Positions 36,680-48,973 of a DNA stretch of 64,000 nt are shown piece after piece. Numbering within the stretch: the stretch's first letter is position 1; each line of letters starts with the position of its first letter. Under the pieces are notes generated by a model. The model ran no database searches. It was not told the DNA's origin and worked only from the letters and a program-made list of their open reading frames with translations. Origin of the DNA: Paragordius varius (Eukaryota > Nematomorpha); contig OZ176060.1 in the NCBI GenBank assembly GCA_964247055.1, positions 310,001 through 374,000 of the forward strand, in the 5' to 3' direction. The position numbers and the translations under genes are program-made.

Positions 36680-36915
36680 AACCACCACAAAAATCAATAA
36701 ATTTACTCCGATATGTACCATTATTGATTCCAATGATATAAGCATGAATGATATAAACCAGTTATTTGATGGTAATATAATAATAATGCAAAACATATAA
36801 AGTCCTCAAACACTCAAAAAATAAAAAATATTATCGATGTGTTCAATTTGATAAAATTTATATGTTTTAACCACACATATTCGTTTGTTCACACATAAGT
36901 TAAATATCATAAATT
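36680..36915 (+). pseudogene. C2H2 zinc-finger gene fragment
   Basis: Follows the intact gene from the KKPPK motif (here CCACCACAAAAATCAATAAA) through the ISMNDIN..LFD acidic linker to the first finger (YRCVQFDKIY, second cysteine lost) and into HIR-like codons. Several stops and frame changes. It then joins a U fragment at about 36920. Confidence 0.65.
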
Positions 36916-36919
36916 TTTT

Positions 36920-37469
36920 GTGAGATTTACAATTTTGTTTTTTTTTACAGCACTTTTAATATGTGATTTTGGGGGAATTTGGGTTTAATTGACCATATTT
37001 TGGTTACCCATTTTGATTATGAGAAACATTATGTTTATTACCAAATAAGTTCTTTAGTTTACGGCATTGTTGTTGTTTTTAATCAGGGTCTAATAATGAA
37101 AAAGGGTATTTTAAAAGCAAATTTTTTATAAACCTTGTTTATCTATATGATATGTTTTATATTAAAACATAAGGTATGAGATATAAATTAATAACTTATA
37201 TTCCTTTTGCATTTGTAATAGCTTATGGAAAAAAATATGGATTTATAGAAATCTGATTGTAACATGTATTGGATCAAACAATCTAAAAATTTTACGGAAA
37301 ACTCACATGAATAATTATAAATAATTTACTTAAATAGAGTATGTAAATTTTTTTAGATGATATTGACAGAAAAAGTAAAATATGAGCGATTTTTTCATAT
37401 AATATTGCTGGAGCCAAAAAAAATCAAGAGGGGCAGATATAACTCCACTCCTTAGTAGTTAAATTAATA
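36920..37469 (+). repeat. U core fragment
   Basis: Matches 9370-9900: TTTAGTTTACGGCATTGTTG near 37052 (9464), ATTCCTTTTGCATTTGTAAT near 37200 (9637), AACATGTATTGGATCAAACA near 37261. No coding content. Confidence 0.6.
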
Positions 37470-37695
37470 ATAAAATTACATTTTGGGATCATTAGGATAA
37501 AAAAACTTAGGAGAAATATTTTTGCAAAAGACCGGTGCTTTATCAGACGTGATATATTTAAAAATAGAGTTGTGTATTGGTAATATCAAATATTTATTAT
37601 ACAATCGCAAACTTAGGGATAATTTAGGTTTAGTGTCTTTTGAAAAATAAAATTTTACGTTTTATCCGTATAATATTAATATTTTACTGAAAATA
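37470..37695 (+). mobile_element. M1 element, degenerate
   Basis: The right end is clear (TTTACGTTTTATCCGTATAA, TATTTTACTG, AAAATAGATGGCTTAATTAG); the left end is worn. Confidence 0.5.
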
Positions 37696-39200
37696 GATGG
37701 CTTAATTAGTGGTATTATTGTAGATGACTACATAGATTGATTAATTACATCATATTGTAATTATTGTTAAGCGCAAAATATATTTTAAATAAAAACAGGA
37801 GATTATTTCACTTTTGATATGGTATGAATGATTATATAATATAGGGTTCTTACGTTTGCTTTTTGTACACCCGTTTTTTCCAGAATTAAAATTTTTGCCT
37901 AAAATACTATGAAAAATTTAATATAATTTTAATTATCATTATTATAATAAATTAACATAATAAGTCTAATTTATTTTAGTAATAATTTTTTATTGGATGT
38001 TTTACATAAGTATTGTTATAAATTTTATGGCCACTAAAAATTTTACCAAGTTCATTCAAATATGTTCTCCAATAAATGCTTTGTTTATTTAAGAATATAT
38101 ATTTTTTCAATTACATATTATACCGAATAAACCTTAACTTAATAATCATTTCCTTATAAAAAATATATATTTTCATTATAAATATATCAGTAATGTGTTT
38201 TTAGTTAGGTTCGAGTGAGAAATCTATTTGCATTTTAAATTTTTTTTTGATGCTAAATGTCTTATTCCAAATAGATCATAAAATATTTTATAAACTACAC
38301 ATAAAAGCAAAATAATATTTTTGAAAGAATTTAAATTTCAGATTGGACACGTCTAAAATAGGCTAGATTTTTCAAACAAACGCAAAAAACCGAGATTTGC
38401 TATACAAAAAAATAAATGCATCTTTGTTTAAAAATATCAATATTAGCGTAATGATAAACTGTATTTACGGTAATTTATGATATGATGGAAATGTATTTTA
38501 TCACCTCAATATTAATTAAAAGTTAGTGTTATAAATTTAGGTCAATATTGTAAAATACAATTTATTAGTGTTTTTATAATAGCTAATAGCTATGTGGTCC
38601 GTAATGCTTCAAAATAGCATGAAGTGTTAACAAAAAATTTCAAATTTATCAACAAAGTATGCAATTTTTTAAAGAATTTTTTTTAATGTATTATCTATAA
38701 TATATCAAATTTTGTAAAAACTCGGCGACATGAAGTATCAAAGGATCAAATTGAAGTGTTTAAAAACCAAACTGAAGTGTATAAAAACATCCTTAGAGTG
38801 CAAATGATATATTTATATTTGGTTGTGTTAATTTAAATAGGTTTAGTATATTTTAAATTAAAGACAAAAATTTTTCTCTTATCTATGAGAAAGGTTATAG
38901 TGGCATCACGAGTAGCTTCTAACATATACACGGTATATGCATATGGGTAAATGTGTCGTTTTATATATATTTGAATTAATTATTGAAAATTCGTACAAGT
39001 TAAATAAAGTTGTTTAAACCCTCTATAAACAATTATGTATTTAAAAAAAATTGATGATTTATAACTTCAGAAGGCGAGAAAGGTACTTATTTATACCTGT
39101 TAAGAAAAAATAATTATGTAAATAGAGTATATTTATACGCCCTAATTAAATTTAATATGCCATCTAATTGATGTAAAAGGTAACTAAACGGCCCTGCTAA
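37696..39200 (+). repeat. Mosaic of R1 and D fragments
   Basis: 37760-37870 repeats 28600-28740. 38280-38420 is an R1 inner-arm fragment (TCTAAAATAGGCTAGATTTT). 38720-39180 is a diverged D fragment (CTCGGCGACATGAAGTATCA, GAGAAAGGTTATAGTGGCAT, AATATGCCATCTAATTGATG). No gene. Confidence 0.5.
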
Positions 39201-39840
39201 TAATAAAGAAACATGCGTAATGTCCATAAAGCTCCCACGTATTAATGACATTAGGGTAAATTTCTAGACTTATTTTTCATATTTATCTCTAATTTGATTA
39301 TCATTTAGTAACATTAAACAAAGTTTAATGTAGTGATTAACGTTTAATTATAACTAAAACAATTCTAATATGCACGGCCTAATAGTAATATATACACATT
39401 CCAAACACAAAATGTTTATACTTTATTGATATAAACTACAAAGTGTAAATAGAGATATAAATTGGTTACACAATCAATATATTATACAATTGCACAATTA
39501 AATAATTTAAATAGGGAAAAATAAGGTTTAAAAAAATTTTAAAAAAATGTCATTATATCGTTTTGTCCGTATAATTTTAATATCTTACTAGTTTTAGTAA
39601 TTACGCATGTATATTAATCTTTTTATTAATGTTAAGGGCCATCTTTAAAATCAAAATAGAAAATATTTAAGTATCGAAATAGTATACACCTTATTAAATA
39701 TTATTTGGTTACGCTTCTATACTAAAAGAAAGATATCTATTGCTTCGGGGCCTCAAGTGCGATCGAGCAATATTAATTATAATTTTTTCTTTTGCATGCA
39801 AATTTTGGCTAAAAACAATAAATATATACAGTAAAATATG
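39201..39840. other. AT-rich spacer with M1 remnant
   Basis: A worn M1 right end lies at about 39545-39600 (ATCGTTTTGTCCGTATAATT). The interior segment AATTGGTTACACAATCAATA is at 39457. Otherwise nothing is recognised. Confidence 0.4.
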
Positions 39841-39993
39841 TAAATATCCGGACAAATTTTTAAACTATCAGACATAATTTTTTTATAACAGACAGAGTGT
39901 TAAAATCAAAAGATTATAATTTTTAATTGGCGGAAAAATTTTTATACGGACAAATTTTCGATTATACGGACAAATTTTTTTTATACGGCCATA
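39841..39993 (+). repeat. Cluster of short M1-end-like repeats
   Basis: Variants of TTATACGGACAAATTTT occur at about 39846, 39950, 39962 and 39981, with a worse one near 39867. They are the outer part of the M1 terminus repeated at short, irregular distances. Confidence 0.6.
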
Positions 39994-39999
39994 AATCCG

Positions 40000-41100
40000 A
40001 AATATTATAGGGTAAGAGGAGCTCTTATCTATAACACTGGACAACATTTCTGCCACTCGAATATTTTGCAATTTTTGATATTTAGTATTATTCTAACAGT
40101 AAGTCTAAAATAAAAATTATAAATCCTTGTAAGAATTTTGTATAATTTGATATTTTTGATTATACGCCCTCTTTATCAAAATTTTACTAAAAAATGTTTT
40201 TATTTCAAAATATACAAGTAATGCCCATTTGTAATATAAAAAAGTAATAAAAATGTACAAAATGTATACTAATATGTATTACACCGACAACTATTATTGG
40301 ACACAGATAGCTACAAACGCGCGAAGCGAGACCATTTTTTTTAATTAATATATCTTAAAAACTAATGGATTAAAATAGCTCGAACTTTGTCTAGATGGTG
40401 ATGAATGTCCAAAATAGATAACACAAGAAAGTTTTTGTTTGTGAAATAATTTTTTTATTCTTTTATGTCACTCAAAACAGCCATTTTTCGGTTTTTTGTT
40501 TTTTAAAAATTACCATCTCATCAATATTAATTTATTTTCTTTACAAGGCTGATTATTTCGAAATTTTAAAGATAAAAACAAAGTTTAAGGTATTTTTGAT
40601 CTTTTATAGCCATTTACAGTTATAACTATGCATTTTAATATCCACTAAGTAAAATATTTATGATAATAAAAATTTTTATAAAAAATGACATACCAAAAGC
40701 TTTTTCAAACATTTTTTTTAAATTAAATACTAATATAACGCTAATAATTATATTAAAATAATTTATATGATTTTCAAATTAGTTTGTCTGTGAAAATTCT
40801 TGACTTGTTTAAGGATTGAAAATTTCGCCATTTAAATCCAAATAACTTTTACATCCGATTGATTTAAATGACTTACTACCATTTAAAAGATGCAGTTTTT
40901 TGCGCTCTTTCGAATGATTTAAAATATTTGGCTTCATATCTAATTTAATTTTCGAAATTTCGAGTTTAATGTTAAATCGGGGCCAAAAATTATCGATAAA
41001 CTCTAATATAAAAAATTCTTCCATGCTAGACCAATTTTCTTTTTGGATATACTAATTATGTACTTTAATGAAATAAATTTTAAATTTACAAGAACAAAAA
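40000..41100. other. Segment without a partner in the window
   Basis: Unlike the rest, I find no second copy of this stretch. It contains ACGCGCGAAGCGAGACC at about 40317, CTCGAACTTTGTCTAGATGG near 40380, and a minus-strand open frame at 40809-41024. It may be single-copy DNA or an element represented once here. Confidence 0.4.
40809..41024 (-). CDS. Unrecognised 71-residue open frame
   Basis: Starts at a good ATG context (AGCATGGAAGAATTT) with MEEFFILEFIDNFWP, rich in lysine, isoleucine and asparagine, and ends IFNP at a TAA stop. No signal peptide, membrane segment or known domain is apparent. It lies in the only stretch without repeats, which is the sole reason to list it. It may be an exon of a gene I cannot see, or chance. 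Confidence 0.2.
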   Translation of the reverse strand: MEEFFILEFIDNFWPRFNIKLEISKIKLDMKPNILNHSKERKKLHLLNGSKSFKSIGCKSYLDLNGEIFNP

Positions 41101-41109
41101 AAGTTAATA

Positions 41110-41760
41110 TTTGTTGTCAAGTGTAATCGTTTCGCTTTATGGTAATATGGAAAAAATATAGATTTATAAAAATTTATTCGTAACATGTATTGATGTCAAA
41201 CAATCTAACATTTTTACGCATAAATCATATTAATAGTTCTTACGTAAATGGGAAAATAATAATTTTTTATGTATGTAAAATTTTTTTAATGATAATAAAT
41301 TGACAGTACCTTAGATAAAAATATAATTATTTATATAATATTGCTAAAGCAGAAAAAGACAATCATAATTGGAGGGGCGGATATAGCTACATTTAGATTA
41401 CAGTAAAATTTGGATTTATACAGATTAAAAAAACATATAGACAAATGTTTTTTTTTCAAAAGAGCATCTATGTCTTATAAACTTGATATGTTTGAAAATT
41501 CATGATTGTTATAAACTACAAAGTTGAAAGAGATGTATATTAATTATACAATCAATTATGTATAATACACTTGCAACAATAAACTTATATAGGCAATAAT
41601 GAAGTTTTCGCTATATTACGTTTTTTCTTTCCGTAAATTATGTAAATAGATGGCTTGATTCTAAATCTATTTTTTGATTCAACAATCAACCGTAAATAAT
41701 GCAATATTAATTAAACACAGTTAATTAAAAAATTGATTTTAATTTGGTAACTTATTCTTT
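41110..41760 (+). repeat. U core fragment with M1
   Basis: 41110-41390 matches 9650-9900 (AATCGTTTCGCTTTATGGTA at 41124; AGGGGCGGATATAGC at 41372). An M1 element follows at 41399-41648 (TACAGTAAAATTTGGATTTA ... CTTTCCGTAAATTATGTAAA), then the TAGATGGCTTG flank. Confidence 0.6.
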
Positions 41761-41964
41761 TTTTGATTGAGTCTATGTGCAGGATTTTAAATAATATTTT
41801 ACAAGTAAAAACATTGGTCTTTTATTTCAGCTTAACAATAGGTATTTGCCAATTTAATATGATACTTGATCGTCGCATTATTTATTTCTTCTATTATAAT
41901 AATAATTATAATAATAATAATTACATTATATGATATCACTCTTTCGAGCGGTCATATCCGTAAA

Positions 41965-42630
41965 CTATAGAACCCTGTCTAAGGCGTCTTCGCGTTTTAG
42001 GTTCAGTTTTGCCATGTCCCTCTTAACTGTATCTATCCATTGCGTTTTAGGGCGCCCTTTTCCCCTCTTGCCTTTTACAATATAATCATCAATCTTTTTA
42101 CCAATGTAATTTTTATCTCTTCTTTTAACATGTCCGAACCATCTTAAACGATTTACCATCATCTTTTGCGTTACCGATTTGATTTCCGTACTTCCTCTTA
42201 TGTGGACATTCTTCACCTTGTCATTCCTCGTTACACCGCACATTCTAAGCATTCTCATTTCAGTAACCTCAAAGTGCCTCTCTTCTGATTTCTTTATTGC
42301 CCATGTCTGTGAGTTGTACATCATTGTTGGTTGTACAACAGCACTGTAAATCTTACCCTTTACTTTTAGGTCAATATTTTTGTCGCACAAAACACTTGAG
42401 ATCTTTTTATAATTTGCCCCACTATTTCGAATTCTTAAATTAATATCAAGTGTTAAAAAACCATCTGCTGCTAATATCGCTCCTAAATATTTGCATTCCT
42501 CCTGACCTTTTAATACCCACCCTTCTTCTAATTCTATTTCTCGTTTTTTCCCGCCAAAATTTATCAGTTCCGTTTTCTTTTTATTAACTTTTAATCCGCA
42601 TCGTCGTAACACATCAATCCATTTACCCAC
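41965..42630 (-). pseudogene. LINE reverse transcriptase, thumb and C-terminal domain
   Basis: Starts after the site where the FADD box (motif C) should lie. At 42655-42690 only F, then tyrosine-aspartate-leucine-like codons with frame changes, remain, so the polymerase is inactive. Readable parts: GLKVNKKKTELINFG (motif D/E), CKYLGAILAADGFL, the RMLRMCGVTRNDKVKN block, RLRWFGHVKRRD and GKGRPKTQWIDTVKRDM. These are standard for the RTE C-terminus. Confidence 0.85.
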
Positions 42631-42814
42631 CGATTCTTTTAATTCATCAACTCGTCGAACAGCATTATTAGGTCATAAAAAAAATACCAGCCATCATGTT
42701 GCCCTACTTCTTTTGAAATTTCGTCCATGCATATATAAATAGTAACGGGCGGATTGCAGACCCCTGATAGACACCTTCGTTTATTTCATAGGACCTGATA
42801 TTCCCTGATGTGTT

Positions 42815-43276
42815 TTAATTATAGTGTGATTCGTACATGCTTTTTAAATTCTTTATGTAACTTTCAGGGACCTTTTTCCGTCTTAGGCTCCACCATATTG
42901 TGCTCCGAGGTATTCTGTCAAATGCCTTTTCAATATCAATATAAATACCATGCAACTCCTTTTTGATTTCTATATGCTTCTCGATTAGCCTTCTTACTGC
43001 GTGAATCGGATCAATGGTGGATTTTTCTGGAATAAAACCAAATTGATTACCCCCTATACTAACCATTTTTCTTATTCTTTTCTCTAACACTTTCTCAAAT
43101 AACTTCATTGTAAGCGACATCAATCTTATCCCTCTGTAATTATTACAATCATTAATATCTCTTTTAGCCTTGAAAATGGGAACTGTGAAACTCTCCTTCC
43201 ATTCGGTTGGTATCATACCTGTAGTAACTACATTATTAAAATTATCCACTAAAAATTCAATACCTTTCTCTGACAA
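42815..43276 (-). pseudogene. LINE reverse transcriptase, N-terminal half
   Basis: Carries RT blocks: GMIPTEWKESFTVPIFKAK, NNYRGIRLMSLTMKLFEKVL (block 2), NQFGFIPEKSTIDPIHAVRR (block 2a/3) and GIYIDIEKAFDRIPR (motif A with its aspartates). The downstream GVYQGSAIRPLLF (motif B) is readable at about 42730-42765 after a stop. Confidence 0.85.
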
Positions 43277-43323
43277 TATTTTCCATCAGTTTATGTTAAA
43301 ATCGTCTGGACCTGCAGCCTTAT

Positions 43324-44013
43324 TTACATCTCTTTTAAACCAGCCTGGACTTCTTCTTTTGTTATACTTTCAATATGCGCAGATTTATAATCTGGTGTTT
43401 CGGGTAAACTTGTTTCACTGACGCCCAATTCAAGATCCTGGAAATATTCTTTCCACCTTTTCAATATTTTCGCTTCCTCAACGAGTAATTTGCCTTTTTT
43501 ATCTTTAATAGCTGTCGCGAAAGGGGGCAAGTCCAGCTTTCTTCTGTGTCTTTGTCGAGCAATTTTAAATACTTTGTTTAGACCTTGCTTACTGTTCAAC
43601 TCTTCATATAATGATGCCGTCTTTTCTTTTTTGACCAATCTTACAAGCCTTTTAAGTTCCTTATTAATCCTTTTATATTTTTCCTTGTCTTCTGCTTGGT
43701 GGGTAAACCTCCACATTTTAAAAGCTTTTCTTTTCTCTCGCGATTTCAGAATTATTTTTTCGTCTTTCAGCCATGCCTCTCTATAAACTTGGTTTCTGCC
43801 ACCTTTCATTCCGCACACCTTAACTCCCGCCTCTCTTATTTTTTTTGCCACCTGAGACCAAACACTTTCTGGATCACTGTTCCTGACTAGTATGCCTACC
43901 GTTTGTACAAATCTTTCTTTACTGTTTCTTAGAGAATCCCATTTAATTACCTTCGGCGCTATAAGCTTAGGCTTTTTGGCATTTATTGGTATATCTGTCA
44001 TATATTTGCACAT
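43324..44013 (-). pseudogene. LINE linker region between endonuclease and RT
   Basis: 229 open codons rich in lysine, arginine and glutamate: KPKLIAPKVIKWDSL, RNSDPESVWSQVAKKIREAG, and a long helical stretch (LKRLVRLVKKEKTASLYEEL). It ends in KGKLLVEEAKILKRWKEYF, the usual lead into the reverse transcriptase of RTE elements. No independent function. Confidence 0.75.
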
Positions 44014-44025
44014 AATTAAATTGTG

Positions 44026-44816
44026 TTATGTGCTAATCTGCAAGTTAGGTATCACTTTGCAGTCCAAAACAAACTTTAAAGACTTTCGTGGCACTAGAAT
44101 ATAATCAATTTGTGACTTCTTATTTCCACTTTCGTAGGTAATTAAGTGGCTATCCCTTTTCGTAAAAAAAGTATTTGTTATAGCAAAGTTATAAGATTGG
44201 GAAAATCTTAATAAACTAGCCCCTTCTTCATTTATAACCCCGTAACCTTTTCCGCCGTGCCAAGGTTCAAAACCTCTCCTATTTTGTCCCACGTGCCCGT
44301 TGAAATCACCACAAAATATAATTTCTCTGTCTTTCGTTAATGAAGTCATTTCTGCGTCTAACAAATCATAGAATTTATCTTTCTCCGGTTTAGTTAAACC
44401 TATCTGGGGGGCATAAATGCTAAAGATAGTAAAACCCTCTTATTTAACAATACGTCAACACTTATAATTCTACTGTCAGCACGTCTAACCTCAATTACTT
44501 GATTGGCAAATCTTGGGCACACTATTATGGCAACCCCACAGTAACCATCCGTAGAACCTGAATAAAACATTTTATAATTACCATCTAACGTCTTAGTACC
44601 ATTTCCGCGGTATCTGGTCTCCTGAATGCACAAAAAATTTATTTTTTTTACCCTTATAGTTTCAACTAAATCATATAACTCACTTTTTAACGAACCAACA
44701 TTTATACTGGCAAAACACATTCTACAACCTTCCTTATCCCTATTGGCCCCTACCTCCGTGCAGCGACTGGCCGGGTCTGGCATGCACGTCTTACAAAAAA
44801 CGCTCATAAAAAACAA
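44026..44816 (-). pseudogene. LINE endonuclease domain (RTE)
   Basis: Exonuclease-endonuclease-phosphatase fold that would nick target DNA. Readable motifs in order: CFASINVGSLKSE, FLCIQETRYRG with the catalytic glutamate, GYCGVAIIV, a break between about 44400 and 44364, then IIFCGDFNGHVGQN with the catalytic Asp/Asn, and QIDYILVPRKS. The usual final SDH motif reads ISTxHN with a stop, so an active-site residue is gone. A cysteine-containing start (CKTCMPDP) precedes the domain and could be the native N-terminus. Confidence 0.8.
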
Positions 44817-45237
44817 AAATACGATAAATTAGAAGAATAATATAGATGAAAATAAACACTAAAATATATAGTAACTAATATGTAAATGCAACTAAAAAAG
44901 AATCAAAAATTTTAACCAAAATATAATAATTAAAAAAAAATAACATATAAAAATATATATCAATAAATAATGAAATAAAATAAAATACGAATCCTAAGAA
45001 TTTCGATTTGGAATATATTATAAAGGTAATTTCGTGCATTTTTTGAATGAATGAGAAAAACTGATAAAAGATATAATAAACTTGGAAAATAAATAGATAA
45101 CAATAGATAATTATAATAATTGGTATAAATAATAATAATTTTGATATAAAATTAATTAAGAATTTTTCGTTTTCGAAGTTGCGTCAGATGGGTCAAACGC
45201 GCGCGCTCAAATTTAAATTAAATAAAATTTATTAATA

Positions 45238-46370
45238 GTAATGTTAGGTTACTGAGAATAACACACATGAAATCTGGTTAAAAATATTTTTTTATGAAAT
45301 ATTCCCTAAAAATGACACACAATTATATGAAAATTATTAATAATAAATTATAAACCAATTTAATATTTTTCTTGAGAAAATATATGTAAATATTTACAAG
45401 ATTTTCCAGTTTAATAAATTTTAGAAATTTTAATGAAAATCCATCTATTTTTATTTTTTACAAGATAAAAAATAGAATGTACAGTATAAACCTCTAAAAT
45501 ATCAAATAGAGATACCCCCAAAACACGATTGAAATAAACAGTATAAAATTAAATATTGGTTAATTGTAATTTAGAAACTATCGAGGTTAATTTATATTTT
45601 TCGATAGGCGTGTATTCGCGGTTTACAAAATTTAAGAAAAAAATGGCGGCGAAAAAACATTTGTGTTTATTTTACAATTATAGATACTTTAAAATTTCAT
45701 CCTAAAAGGCAGCATTTTTTAAATATTAGCCCAGTTAAAATATTACTTAAGGTACAATATTAAATGGAATGGAGTATGAAATTACCCCAAAAGTTTATGA
45801 TATATTAATAAAATATTTATTTATAGCCAAAAATTAAAAATATCTGGGAGACTTTAATAGCCACATTGGCGATAGTGTGGTATTATACATTTGAAAAATA
45901 TATAATGATTATTATAAACTTTATGGATATAAGAAAGTTGCTATTTTAAACGCTGTAAAGAACAAATTTTTAGTTAAATCGATTAAATTATATTTAGTTA
46001 AGGGTTTTATATTATTAGTTGAACTGCTTAAAAAAACGCCATCTATATAATTAATTTATGTTATAACCGGCCATGCATTGTAAAAAAGATGTCAAATTAA
46101 TCATTCGATGGTTTCTTGAAAAAAGATTGTTTCATAAATGTTACATTATCCTTTGTATATTAACTATAAGCTCTTTATTTATTATATACTAATGGATTAT
46201 GTTCAAATATAAGAGAAACCTATATAATTCTATCAAATATCTAAATTTTTACGGCGTTTCAGGCCAACATAAATTTAAAATTATATTATTAAAGTGTAAT
46301 TGTTAAAAATTGTTGAGAAGGTGATAATTTTTACAATTTTAAAATCCGATTGTTATTATAAATATATCGT
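45238..46370 (+). repeat. Repeat F, second copy
   Basis: Follows 1840-2380 and 4320-5020 without the foldback, though diverged or deleted around the corresponding site (AATGGCGGCGAAAAAACATT at 45641). GGGAGACTTTAATAGCCACA at about 45846 and AAAGTGTAATTGTTAAAAAT at 46288 are landmarks. Confidence 0.65.
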
Positions 46371-48640
46371 TGAAGTAATGTTCTAAGCCTTAGATTGTAG
46401 GTGATGTTCTGATATTTAACAAAAAATGATATAATCTACGTTTTTTATTCCTCACCATTTTCAAGGTCGGCGTTCTTATATGGTAATAGAAGAAGAAATC
46501 CAATAATTTAAAAAACAATATAATGTATCTATAAATATATTAATTAAAGATATATAAAAAATGTAAATTGTCTTGTCTGATTTAGTAAATACTCTATTTC
46601 CATAGAAGAAATAGGCTCTATGGTTAATTAACGAGCCATTTCAAAGTAATCGGCAGCTCAAACCTGGGTAAACCCTTACGCATGCATAGAAATATAAAAA
46701 AAAATAAATTAAAAAATATCTTGGTGATTAGGGTGTGTTTTATTTTAGATAGGATAACATAAAAAATTTATATATATTTAACCAAATTTATAATATGATT
46801 AAAACTAATATAGGAAATCCAATCTATTACTAAGCTGTTTTTGAAAAACATGGTCACAAGAAATAAAATTATAAAATGATATATATCCACATATACAGAA
46901 TTATTTCATATTTTTTAGAAAGATATTTTTATTTTGGAATTTATAATTTAAAATAATTATTTGAATTTTTTATCAAAAAAGAATAGACTTTATTGCCCAT
47001 TTTTCTAGCTTTTTATGTCATTAAAAATAATTGACTGCTTTTTTTAAAAAAAGGTATGATATCACAATTAGTAAAAAATGATTTAAAATAAATATATATT
47101 AATATTAAAAAAAAATATTTTTTTAGTGACACAATAATTAATTATATATAAAATCTAAACTTTAAAAATTTTGCTTAATTTTTGCAAGTATTTATTAAGT
47201 TTTTTAATCTAAATGAAAAATATCAAGTAATTGTTTGGTATTTTTATATTTAAACCATAAAATAATTGAACAACAAAAATTGAAATATAAAATGAAACGA
47301 CAGACGATTTCATTTCTTAACGGTTTTTTAAATTGTCTGATTTTTATTTATTCGAAAAAATTTTTTTAAATTTATTTAAAAAATGGGTATTTAAATTAAT
47401 AAATATTTTTAGAAATATAATATTTAGTTATTTTATTTTAAATTATTGTTAATATTAGATTAACTTTAAATCTTAATATAACTTCTAAAATGTATATATA
47501 TTCCATCTTTTTTATGTTTAGTATTGTTATATATAATAACCTCTTTTAGTTAATTTAAACAAAACTGGCTAGGAATGCATATAAAGTTATGTTAGAATGT
47601 TAACTGACCAATAACAAAGTATGGGACTAAAAAAATAATTAGTTTGGTATGCTAAAAATTAAATACAGCAAAATTTTTATTTTTGTAAAATATTAGTTTT
47701 GAATGGCAAAATGTTAAATAAAGATACAATCAATTCTTATTTTACAATAAATGATATTTAAGAGCTGATATGGGATTAATTAGTATTCGAAAAAATGTGG
47801 TTGTCTTTTAAAATAATTTTTATGTTTTGACTGTATAATATTAATTTTTAATATTAATATAAATTAAAATAAGATAAATATCCGATCATAAAGTATTATA
47901 AATATAATTTATATTTTTAAAACTAATATGCGCGGCATATAATTTAATTGTAATGAACAAAAGATAAACAAAAAATTTACGATTTCGGATTTACAGATAT
48001 ACTATAATGAATGACCTGCGTATATATCAATGCATACCTGATATAAATTTTAATATTAACAACTAAAATATTTTTTATTATATTTTTTTTCGTTAATCTA
48101 TAACACCCATTTACCTTGTATCTAATTTTTGATATTATTTTAAGTCAATGATTAGCAAAACTTAAAAATCATTTTTAAAAAATATTTTACTATCGAAGAT
48201 TAAATCAAGTTACTTTTTAGATTACAGCAATATATAACATATCTATTATAATTTGAAAGCCATACTAGTTCGATAATTAAGAATGTAAAAAAAACTAATA
48301 ATTTTAAAATAATAGATTAAATTAATTTATTAAAAATATTTGCCATCGATTTATATAATCGGATAAATCATAACGATAAATATAAACATTTATCAACCAA
48401 TAAAGCCCGAACTTAATATTAATTTAAATTTTCGATTGTAGTGGATTATATTTGGATATATGTCATTTTCTAATTTTTTATTTCTTGTTTCTATGAAAAT
48501 GTAATATTTTTGGTAAATTTATAGTTTTTTTTAACAGTTAGAAGCGCAAGTAAAGGTTTAAGCTGACAATTATATTAAAAAATCGTGACTCGTCAATCAA
48601 ACCGTAGCCTTTTTGTTATATGAAAAATTAGAGTATATAC
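46371..48640. other. AT-rich spacer with inverted repeat arm and M1
   Basis: 47210-47390 is one arm of an inverted pair (see 51280-51440). 47500-47565 is a U fragment (TTCCATCTTTTTTATGTTTA). 47650-47850 is a worn M1. No gene. Confidence 0.45.
47210..47390 (+). repeat. Left arm of inverted repeat around zinc-finger gene
   Basis: GAAACGACAGACGATTTCAT, ACGGTTTTTTAAATTGTCTG and ATTTAAACCATAAAATAATT are mirrored at 51280-51440. Between the arms lie about 3.9 kb with the intact zinc-finger gene, M1 and M2. Confidence 0.65.
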
Positions 48641-48972
48641 AGTACCCCCTTTGTTGGCCACTTCACATTATTTTTGGCCAATTGGCAATACAGTAATGTG
48701 TGAGTAAAAAACAACAAACGATGTGAAATAAATATTTTTACCTATAAAATTCCAACATGATATTTATTTATTAAATTATGGAAATTTGTTTTATAAATAA
48801 TTTAAATAAATAACTTTATTTACGAAATTAGTATATTTATATTCCATTATATTATACTTTACTTTTGAGAATTATTTTATGTAATTTTAAATTTATTTTA
48901 TTATAAGTTATGGACAATTTTTTTTATCATACGCTACTGTATAGGTAATGGGCCAACAATAAAGTGAATATT
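48641..48972 (-). mobile_element. M2 element, most complete copy
   Basis: Outer ends TACAGTACCCCCTTTGTTGG and GGCCAACAATAAAGTGAATA; inner pair AATACAGTAATGTGTGAG and ATACGCTACTGTATAGG. About 330 bp, non-coding, TA at the borders. It shares its last TACAGTA with the adjoining M1. Confidence 0.75.
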
Positions 48973-48973
48973 G

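Larger units (their letters stand above)
41885..45215 (-). mobile_element. RTE-type LINE, near full length but inactive
   Basis: One minus-strand non-LTR retrotransposon with endonuclease, reverse transcriptase and C-terminal domain in order, about 3.3 kb, the normal size of RTE elements. The 5' end is probably at the GC-richer TTTGAGCGCGCGCGTTTGAC near 45200. The 3' end is an ATT/TAAT-rich simple repeat at about 41891-41925, typical of RTE. Base composition is clearly less AT-rich than the neighbours, so it is a later arrival. It lies next to repeat F (from 45238). The frame is broken at several places and the FADD active site is lost. Component parts are listed separately. Confidence 0.85.

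Noticed and set aside
43490-44104. Plus-strand open frames opposite the LINE
   Set aside because: They are shadows of the minus-strand LINE coding sequence and have no protein-like features of their own.
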